From contig PCAT01000047.1 of assembly GCA_002730655.1 (NCBI GenBank), positions 1-8,553 of the forward strand: a DNA stretch of 8,553 nt, read 5' to 3'. Positions 1-5,949 of this stretch are shown here, piece by piece (position 1 is the first letter of the stretch; each line of letters begins with the position of its first letter). The notes under the pieces were generated by a model. The model was not told the origin of the DNA, searched no databases, and saw only the letters and a list, made by a program, of their open reading frames with translations. This stretch comes from Balneola sp. GTDB lineage: Bacteria; Bacteroidota; Rhodothermia; Balneolales; Balneolaceae. Made by a program: the position numbers and the translations under genes.

Positions 1-259
1 ACAAATTTCGAAGAGTGCAATGTGTTCTAAAGGTGTTGGTTTTTTGAGGATACACTAAATATTACGCTTACTTGATAGTACAGAAGCTAAAGAATATATA
101 GTAAAAAATTATTATCCTAGTTTTCTTTTTGTACACAACTGTGGTTAGTTTTGTAGTTTATTTTTTGGTTGTAATTGAGTGTCGCTGTACAACGGCTATT
201 TTTAAAGTCAAATATGGTTTTAGAGCTAATCACTTTTTATTTATTAATTAATTCACTGA
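1..259. other. Non-coding region upstream of the arginine decarboxylase gene
   Basis: This A+T-rich stretch has stops in all frames and no convincing gene on either strand. The longest open stretch at the left edge (positions 2-58, ending in TAA) is only 18 codons and resembles nothing I recognise; it could be the tail of an upstream gene or chance. The region must carry the promoter of the decarboxylase if that gene is not read through from the left. I found no clean Bacteroidota-type promoter (TTTG plus TAnnTTTG at normal spacing). TAGTTTTG at 146-153 fits the -7 consensus, but the nearest upstream TTTG (128-131) is only 14 nt away, closer than usual. Two TGTACA-centred dyads (129-138 and 183-194) are noted as findings. 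Confidence 0.6.
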
Positions 260-1669
260 ATGAAAAACAATTACAAAGAACTTATTAAACAGACCTACAA
301 CTTTCCTCAAGAAGGTTTTGATCTTCAAAAAGGTATATTACACTTCAATGGCATAGATCTTAAGAAAATCTTAGATAATTATGGGACTCCTCTTCGAATT
401 AGTTATTTACCTAAGATTAGGGAGCAAATCAAAAAAGCTAGGAACTTATTTAATCAATCTTTTAAGAAACATGATTATGCAGGGTCATATGAATTTTGTT
501 ACTGTACCAAATGCAGTCACTTTAGTTATGTCGTTAAAACTGCACTTAAAGAAAATGTTTCATTGGAAACCTCTTCCTCTTATGATATTGATCTTATTTT
601 AAAGCTATACGAACATGGCGCTATAAGTAAGGATTCAACGATTTTGCATAATGGCATTAAGACTGATGAATACATAGAAAAAATTCGTCTTTTACAACAC
701 CAAGATTTCAAACATACCATCACCATATTAGATAGTGTACAAGAACTAGAACGTATTACCACCCAAAAGTTAGACAAACCAATCAAAATCGGGCTTCGTA
801 TAAGTATTGATGGAGAACCTCAAGCGGCATACTATACCTCAAGATTAGGTATTAATAAACGAAAATTATTGGAACTAGTGAAGGAAAAAATACAGCCAAA
901 CCCCTTACTTGAGCTTCATATGATCCATTTCTTTGTGGATTCAGGGATCAATGATAATTTATATTATTGGGGTGAGTTCAAAAAAGCCCTGCATTTATAT
1001 ATTCAAATTAAGCAATTGACCCCATCCCTCCAAGCCTTAAATATTGGTGGTGGCTTTCCGATAAGAAACAGCTTGGGTTTCGAATATGATTATGAATACG
1101 TTGTGGACGAAATCGTTCGAAATATTAAAGATGCATGTGTCCAAGCATGTGTTTCGGAACCAGACATTTATACCGAGTTCGGTAAATATACAGTGGGTGA
1201 AAGTGGGGCAGTCATCTTTAAAGTTATCGAACAAAAACAACAAAACGATACTGAATTATGGTACATCATTGATAATAGTTTAATGAATACCATACCTGAT
1301 GCTTGGTCTATCAACGAAAAATTTATTCTACTCCCTATTAACAAGTGGGAATATAGTTATAAACGTATTCATATTGGTGGTATAAGCTGTGACCATTCCG
1401 ATTACTATAACTCTGAGCAGTTAAATCAACAAATACTCTTGCCTGCGTTTGATGATAAATACGGTGAAGATCCTCTGTACATTGGATTTTTTCACACGGG
1501 CGCTTATCAACAAGCAATTTCAGGTTATGGGGGCATAAAACACTGCCTAATCCCGTCACCACGACAAATTATAGTAGACAAAGATGAACATGGTAATCTT
1601 ATAGATTATCTTTACAGCGACGAACAATCGGTCAGTAATATGCTATCCATACTTGGGTATGATGAATAA
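260..1669 (+). CDS. speA: Arginine decarboxylase, PLP-dependent fold III, short Bacteroidota type
   Basis: Predicted cytoplasmic enzyme that decarboxylates L-arginine to agmatine, the first step of polyamine synthesis. The 469 residues show the alanine-racemase-like PLP barrel followed by the C-terminal beta domain. The PLP lysine is K84 in YCTKC. LETSSSYDIDLI (102-113) and LHNGIK (129-134) match conserved barrel strands. H223-F224 fits the PLP-stacking histidine region, GGG at 263-265 the phosphate-binding loop, and EFGK (306-309) replaces the usual EPGR/ESGR. C377-D378 begins the CDxxD motif (CDHSD) that completes the dimer active site, and GAYQ is at 414-417. The protein is much shorter than E. 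coli SpeA (658 aa), lacking its extra domains, as in other Bacteroidota. TGA at 257-259 lies in frame directly before the ATG, so this is the first possible ATG. No Shine-Dalgarno is visible. A related decarboxylase acting on ornithine, lysine or carboxynorspermidine is less likely. Substrate is inferred from family resemblance. Confidence 0.82.
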   Translation: MKNNYKELIKQTYNFPQEGFDLQKGILHFNGIDLKKILDNYGTPLRISYLPKIREQIKKARNLFNQSFKKHDYAGSYEFCYCTKCSHFSYVVKTALKENVSLETSSSYDIDLILKLYEHGAISKDSTILHNGIKTDEYIEKIRLLQHQDFKHTITILDSVQELERITTQKLDKPIKIGLRISIDGEPQAAYYTSRLGINKRKLLELVKEKIQPNPLLELHMIHFFVDSGINDNLYYWGEFKKALHLYIQIKQLTPSLQALNIGGGFPIRNSLGFEYDYEYVVDEIVRNIKDACVQACVSEPDIYTEFGKYTVGESGAVIFKVIEQKQQNDTELWYIIDNSLMNTIPDAWSINEKFILLPINKWEYSYKRIHIGGISCDHSDYYNSEQLNQQILLPAFDDKYGEDPLYIGFFHTGAYQQAISGYGGIKHCLIPSPRQIIVDKDEHGNLIDYLYSDEQSVSNMLSILGYDE

Positions 1670-1732
1670 TGTTATTTTCTACTGTAGCAATAATTTTAAT
1701 CTACTAATTTGAACACTAATACTTTTACTCCA

Positions 1733-1768
1733 CATATTAATGAGAAAATGTCAATGGCGATTAATATG
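1733..1768. repeat. Perfect 9-bp inverted repeat, possible operator or hairpin
   Basis: CATATTAAT at 1733-1741 is the exact reverse complement of ATTAATATG at 1760-1768, with an 18-nt spacer. A further C-G pair is possible on the outside if A1732 is bulged. It lies 64 bp after the decarboxylase stop and 79 bp before the next start codon. No T-run follows the second arm, so a classic terminator is unlikely. A binding site for a dimeric regulator or an mRNA hairpin is possible; A+T-only arms of this length can also arise by chance. Confidence 0.4.
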
Positions 1769-1795
1769 GTTTGAATAATCAACATAACCCTGCTC

Positions 1796-1837
1796 TAACT
1801 TAATTAACTATCTTAACTATTATTTAACTTTATAACT
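1796..1837 (+). repeat. Cluster of five TAACT direct repeats before the deoxyhypusine-synthase-like gene
   Basis: TAACT occurs five times in 42 bp, starting at 1796, 1805, 1814, 1825 and 1833, a spacing of 9, 9, 11 and 8 nt. The middle copies extend to TTAACTAT. The array ends 10 nt before the ATG at 1848. This is within the leader or core promoter of the gene, so it could affect transcription or translation, or be low-complexity A+T sequence. Confidence 0.45.
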
Positions 1838-1847
1838 TTAAAAGCTA

Positions 1848-2816
1848 ATGCCAAAAGGACCAATTTCTACTTTTTTAAAAACGAATTTTAAGCACTTTAA
1901 TGCTGCCACATTAATTGAAGCTGCCCAAGCTTATGAACAGAAGTTACTAGAAGGACATTCTATGTTTGTAAGTTTGGCCGGAGCAATGAGTACTGCAGAA
2001 TTAGGGATAAGTTTGGCAGAAATGATTCGGACAGATAAAGTTCATGCTATTTCATGCACAGGGGCTAACTTAGAAGAAGATGTTTTTAATTTAGTGGCTC
2101 ACAATTACTATAAGCGCATTCCTAATTATCGGGACTTAAGTCCTTTTGACGAACAAGAGCTACTCAACAATCATTATAACCGAGTCACAGATACCTGCAT
2201 ACCTGAGATTGAAGCAATGCGAGTAATTGAGGAGCATTTAGTCCGGCGATGGGCCAATGCAGCTAGTAATGTAACTCGGAAGTTTCCCCATGAGTATTTT
2301 TATGAACTACTGTTGTCAGGAGATATTTCATCATCCTATCAAATTAACCCAGAACACTCTTGGCTTCTAGCTGCCGCAGAAAAGTATTTACCCATTGTTG
2401 TTCCCGGTTGGGAAGACTCTACTTGTGGGAATTTCTTTGCCTCTCATTGTATCGAGGGCAAAACCAATCCACAGGTTGTAAAATCCGGGATAGAGTATAT
2501 GATTGAACTGGCAGCATGGTACAGGAAAGAATCGGTAAAGGGCATTGGATTCTTCCAAATTGGTGGTGGAATCGCTGGTGACTTCCCTATTTGTGCGGCA
2601 CCAATGATTGAACAGGATTTGGGTATCTCAGTGCCTTTATGGTCATATTTTTGCCAAATTAGTGATTCAACCACTAGTTATGGGTCCTATTCCGGGGCTA
2701 TTCCTAACGAAAAGATTACGTGGGGAAAATTAGGTGTGAATACCCCTAAATTTGTCATAGAATCTGATGCAACCATTGTTGCTCCACTAATTTTTGCGTA
2801 TCTACTAGACAAATAA
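1848..2816 (+). CDS. Deoxyhypusine synthase-like protein
   Basis: Homologue of deoxyhypusine synthase (DHS), an NAD-dependent enzyme that moves the aminobutyl group of spermidine to a lysine of eukaryotic/archaeal IF5A; bacteria lack that IF5A hypusine target. The 322 residues carry family landmarks: CTGANLEEDVF (70-80) for the NAD-binding TxGxxEED region, a DSTCGNFFASH block (190-200) whose H200 aligns with the active-site histidine (human H288), GGGIAGDF (239-246), and SDSTTSYGSYSGAIPNEK with TWGKLG (272-296) matching the human D-G-S-D-S-G-A-x-P-x-E and SWGK segment. The active-site lysine of human DHS (K329 in GGGVVKHH) aligns with G244, so canonical lysine-linked transfer is not expected. 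Bacterial DHS-like proteins are known; some homologues make homospermidine from polyamines. A polyamine role is supported by the decarboxylase upstream, but the reaction is unknown. TAA at 1839-1841 is the nearest upstream in-frame stop, making 1848 the first ATG. Only 14 bp separate it from the next gene, so they are probably co-transcribed. Confidence 0.88.
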   Translation: MPKGPISTFLKTNFKHFNAATLIEAAQAYEQKLLEGHSMFVSLAGAMSTAELGISLAEMIRTDKVHAISCTGANLEEDVFNLVAHNYYKRIPNYRDLSPFDEQELLNNHYNRVTDTCIPEIEAMRVIEEHLVRRWANAASNVTRKFPHEYFYELLLSGDISSSYQINPEHSWLLAAAEKYLPIVVPGWEDSTCGNFFASHCIEGKTNPQVVKSGIEYMIELAAWYRKESVKGIGFFQIGGGIAGDFPICAAPMIEQDLGISVPLWSYFCQISDSTTSYGSYSGAIPNEKITWGKLGVNTPKFVIESDATIVAPLIFAYLLDK

Positions 2817-2830
2817 ATTTTTCGAAATAA

Positions 2831-4846
2831 ATGTCTTCACGCCAAATCACTTCAAAGAAAAATGATACTCGTCTTCAAAAGCTAGATAGCGCCTTGGGTC
2901 TGTATGATGCTCTACTGCTTCCTCGGCTCATTGAGGAAAAGATGCTTAAGCTTTTACGGCAAAATAAAATTAGCAAATGGTTCTCTGGTATTGGACAAGA
3001 AGCCATTTCGGTTGGGGTGACTAAGGCCTGTTATAATGAAGATTTTATACTTCCCATGCACAGAAATTTGGGTGTATTTACAAGTAGAAATGTACCTCTC
3101 TACCCACTCTTTTGTCAGCTTTTTGGCAAGGCTGATGGCTTTAGCTCGGGTCGTGAACGTTCATTTCATTTTGGTAGCTTAGAGCACAGGATAGTTGGTA
3201 TGATATCGCATTTAGCGGCTATGATGCCTGTGGCTGACGGTTTAGCACTTGCCAATAAATTACGAGATAACCAATCTATTGCTGTATCCTTTTGCGGGGA
3301 TGGGGCCACTAGTGAAGGTGATTTTCATGAAGCCTTAAACCTGGCTGCTGTTTGGAATTTACCTGTAGTCTTTATCATAGAAAACAATGGATATGGCCTA
3401 TCCACACCAACATCGCAGCAATACGCATGCGAACATTTAGTAGACCGTGCTATTGGTTATGGTGTTAAAGGTATACAAGTAGACGGGAATGATATTTTTG
3501 CTGTAATGAATGCAATGAAAGAAGCACGAGCCAGTGCTTTAAAGGGTAAACCAGTGCTCATTGAAGCACAGACATTCAGAATGAGGGGACATGAAGAAGC
3601 ATCTGGGACGGCCTATGTGCCGAAAGATATGATGGCTGAATGGGAAAAGAAAGATCCCATTGTGCGTTTTGAGCATCACTTACGGCAAAAATTTGACTGT
3701 ACCGATCAGCAATTTTCTAATCATACTAAACTGTTAAAAGAATTTTTTAAGGCTGATTTGGACAAGGCACTGAACTCTAAAGAACCAAATTTCATTGAGG
3801 AAAATGAACGAAAAGCTGTTTTTGCTCCACAATATAAACCGTGCCTTCTACCGAGAGCAACAAAAAAAGAAAAATATATAGAAAAACGATTTGTAGATGC
3901 TATTTCAAATGCATTATCACAGAGTTTACGAGTAGACGAAAAAGTGCTTCTTATGGGGCAGGATGTTGCCGAATATGGTGGGGTTTTTAAAATATCTGAC
4001 GGGTTCCTAAGCGAATTTGGTGAACAACGAATTAGAAATACACCCATCATAGAATCAGGAATTTTAGGGGCAGCTTTAGGTTTAGCATTGGATGGTTTTA
4101 AGCCCATTGTTGAGATGCAATTTGCCGATTTCGTGAGTTGTGGGATGAATCAAATCATTCAAAATATTGCCAAATCACATTATCGTTGGACGCCGGGAAT
4201 TAATGTGACCATTCGCTTACCTCATGGAGCAGGTGTTGGAGCAGGGCCATTTCATTCACAATCCCCTGAGTCATGGTTTATGCCTCATGCAGGCCTGAAA
4301 ATTTTAGTGCCATCCACTGTAGAAGATGCCCAAAACATGCTTTATAGCGCCATATTAGAACCTAACCCTGTTTTATTTTTTGAACATAAAAGACTTTACC
4401 GTAACCTAAGGGAGACGGCACCTGCTAAGGCAGAATGGACCGATATTCATGCCGCTAGGCTACTACGCGAGGGGAATCACATGAGTATCATTACTTTTGG
4501 CTGGCCAGTTCATTGGGCTTTAGATATTGCTAAAGAAATGGAAGTACAAGGCATTTCTATTGAGATCGTTGATTTGAGGAGTTTAGCCCCTATAGATTGG
4601 TCGACACTACTAGGCTCGGTTAAGAAAACGAATCGCGCTTTGTTATTACAAGAAGCCCCCGAAATTATGGGGCCTATGAGTGAAATTGCGTCTTATCTAT
4701 CTGAACATGCATTTCAGTGGTTAGATGCCCCAATCAAAAGAGTTTCATCGATCCACACACCTATTCCATTTAACAAGAATTTGGAGGCTGGCTATTTAGG
4801 GAAGCATCTCTTGAAAGAACACGTTCTAGACCTATTAAACTACTAA
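2831..4846 (+). CDS. 2-oxoacid dehydrogenase E1, fused alpha and beta subunits
   Basis: Thiamin-diphosphate decarboxylase (E1) of a 2-oxoacid dehydrogenase complex. It decarboxylates a 2-oxo acid and transfers the acyl group to the lipoyl arm of E2 in the cytoplasm. Residues ~20-320 are the alpha part: GQEAISVG (55-62), H77-R78-N79 near the substrate site, SHLAAMMPVADGLALA (126-141), and the ThDP/Mg motif from G156-D157-G158 to N185-N186. RMRGHEEASGTAY (250-262) is like the regulatory-loop region. After a lysine- and glutamate-rich linker (~320-350), residues ~350-671 are the beta part: MGQDVAEYGGVFK (375-387), E408 in IIESG as the glutamate that activates the cofactor, and SQSPESW (476-482). 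At 671 aa it equals the sum of the two usual subunits; such fusions occur in Bacteroidota. The sequence looks most like the branched-chain 2-oxoacid type, but pyruvate cannot be excluded. No E2 or E3 gene is present. TAA directly precedes the ATG, fixing the first start. Confidence 0.88.
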   Translation: MSSRQITSKKNDTRLQKLDSALGLYDALLLPRLIEEKMLKLLRQNKISKWFSGIGQEAISVGVTKACYNEDFILPMHRNLGVFTSRNVPLYPLFCQLFGKADGFSSGRERSFHFGSLEHRIVGMISHLAAMMPVADGLALANKLRDNQSIAVSFCGDGATSEGDFHEALNLAAVWNLPVVFIIENNGYGLSTPTSQQYACEHLVDRAIGYGVKGIQVDGNDIFAVMNAMKEARASALKGKPVLIEAQTFRMRGHEEASGTAYVPKDMMAEWEKKDPIVRFEHHLRQKFDCTDQQFSNHTKLLKEFFKADLDKALNSKEPNFIEENERKAVFAPQYKPCLLPRATKKEKYIEKRFVDAISNALSQSLRVDEKVLLMGQDVAEYGGVFKISDGFLSEFGEQRIRNTPIIESGILGAALGLALDGFKPIVEMQFADFVSCGMNQIIQNIAKSHYRWTPGINVTIRLPHGAGVGAGPFHSQSPESWFMPHAGLKILVPSTVEDAQNMLYSAILEPNPVLFFEHKRLYRNLRETAPAKAEWTDIHAARLLREGNHMSIITFGWPVHWALDIAKEMEVQGISIEIVDLRSLAPIDWSTLLGSVKKTNRALLLQEAPEIMGPMSEIASYLSEHAFQWLDAPIKRVSSIHTPIPFNKNLEAGYLGKHLLKEHVLDLLNY

Positions 4847-4859
4847 ATTTGAAAATTTA
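4844..4859. terminator. A+T palindrome spanning the two convergent stop codons, possible weak bidirectional terminator
   Basis: TAAATTT (4844-4850) pairs with AAATTTA (4853-4859). As a hairpin the realistic form is a 6-bp stem with a 4-nt TGAA loop. The first three bases are the TAA of the E1 gene and the last three, read on the other strand, are the TAA of holA. The stem has no G-C pairs, so it would be a poor intrinsic terminator; convergent transcripts or Rho could do the work instead. Confidence 0.25.
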
Positions 4860-5924
4860 AGCGTAATTATGCGGATGAATGAGACGTTTGACAAGCAACA
4901 TTAATATGCCGTTAACGTCCATAGTCGAAAACCCTTTAATAGCTCGATCAGCATCTAATAAAGCATTAAAAATACCCACCATGTCTGTTGTAGAATAGCG
5001 TTTTGCATCGGAGGATAAACGCTTAAAATAATAGGATGAATTGATATGAAGTGCTTTCTTAATTTCGGTATCAGATTTAGAAGTCTGTCTTAGTCGAATG
5101 ATCTGCCACAGTTTTAAAAAGTCAGAATACAAAAAAGCGACGATGCGAATTAATTCTCCAGTATCTGATTTGCTTTGTTGAAGGATTCGTTGAGCTATAA
5201 AGAAGGCTTGCTGAAGCTCTTTTTTGTTTATGGCTTCCTTTAGTTCAAATACATCAAAGCCCCGGTAGGACCCTACAATAGAGCGGACTTTTTCAAGATC
5301 AATTTCTCCTTCTATATTCGTTGTATATGTACAAATTTTATCTATTTCAGAGGACAAAAGCTTTAAATCGTTGCCTACCAATTGAGCAAGTAGCTGGGCA
5401 ACTTGTTCACTTAATAAAGTCTTATGTTCCTGTTTAGCCCAGCCCATAACCCAATTTGCTAGTTGATAATCTGGGAGTGGATCGAATAATAAAGCATGTA
5501 TGCCCTGGCCATGTAATGCTTTACCGATTTTTGTGTTTTTTGGAATTTTAGGATCTAGATGTATTATCAGTATGGTTTGAGGGTTTGGGCACTGAAGATA
5601 GTGCAAGAAATCATCCTGAAGATTAGAAGGTATACGTTTAAATAAATCATTGGCATTCTTTACCAAAACCAAACGACGCTCAGCCATCATGGGATAACTC
5701 TTAACCAACTGCAAAACGTCTTCTAACTGAACCTCATTTCCGTAGAGAAAATTACTATTAAAATCTCGTTCATGAGTGGGAATAATCTCAATAATACGCT
5801 TAATGAATCGATCTATAAAGAAATGCTCACCACCCTCAATAACATAAATATGATGAAGCTTACCCTGGTTTATTGAGGAGATTGCTTCACGAAATAAATC
5901 TAGAGACGAATTCTTTTTAGCCAT
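4857..5924 (-). CDS. holA: DNA polymerase III subunit delta (clamp loader)
   Basis: The delta subunit is the wrench of the clamp loader: it binds the sliding clamp (DnaN) and helps open and load it on primed DNA, together with tau/gamma and delta'. The 355 residues are within the usual length (~330-350). The N-terminal AAA+-like domain (about 20-145) begins with IYVIEGGEHFFIDRF (26-40), where delta subunits keep the fold but have no Walker A lysine, as expected for a non-ATPase member. SYPMMAERRLVLVKNAN (76-92) and the QTILIIHLDP strand (116-125) are typical. VGNDLKLLSSEIDKI (183-197) is the hallmark helix of domain II, and the rest is the helical collar domain (about 220-345). A TAG lies in frame immediately before the ATG, so this start is the first possible. 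The gene follows asnS by 25 bp, consistent with one transcript. Confidence 0.9.
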   Translation of the reverse strand: MAKKNSSLDLFREAISSINQGKLHHIYVIEGGEHFFIDRFIKRIIEIIPTHERDFNSNFLYGNEVQLEDVLQLVKSYPMMAERRLVLVKNANDLFKRIPSNLQDDFLHYLQCPNPQTILIIHLDPKIPKNTKIGKALHGQGIHALLFDPLPDYQLANWVMGWAKQEHKTLLSEQVAQLLAQLVGNDLKLLSSEIDKICTYTTNIEGEIDLEKVRSIVGSYRGFDVFELKEAINKKELQQAFFIAQRILQQSKSDTGELIRIVAFLYSDFLKLWQIIRLRQTSKSDTEIKKALHINSSYYFKRLSSDAKRYSTTDMVGIFNALLDADRAIKGFSTMDVNGILMLLVKRLIHPHNYA

Positions 5925-5949
5925 CTAAAGCGTATTCATATCAGGTTGA

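Noticed and set aside
2..58. Open stretch of 18 codons ending in TAA at the left edge, possibly the tail of an upstream gene or transposase remnant
   Set aside because: Too short to judge and without a recognised motif; a stretch of this length is expected by chance.
128..153. Bacteroidota-type promoter formed by TTTG (128-131) and TAGTTTTG (146-153)
   Set aside because: The -7 element matches the TAnnTTTG consensus, but the 14-nt gap is shorter than the usual ~17-23 nt, and TTTG is common in such A+T-rich DNA.
3721..4107. 128-codon open frame on the - strand inside the E1 gene
   Set aside because: It lies wholly within a strongly supported + strand gene, across the linker and the start of the beta domain, and its translation shows no recognisable family pattern; it is a shadow frame.
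5197..5924. Loss of the Walker A lysine in HolA as a sign of a defective gene
   Set aside because: Delta subunits normally lack a working ATP site; this is the family state and not decay.
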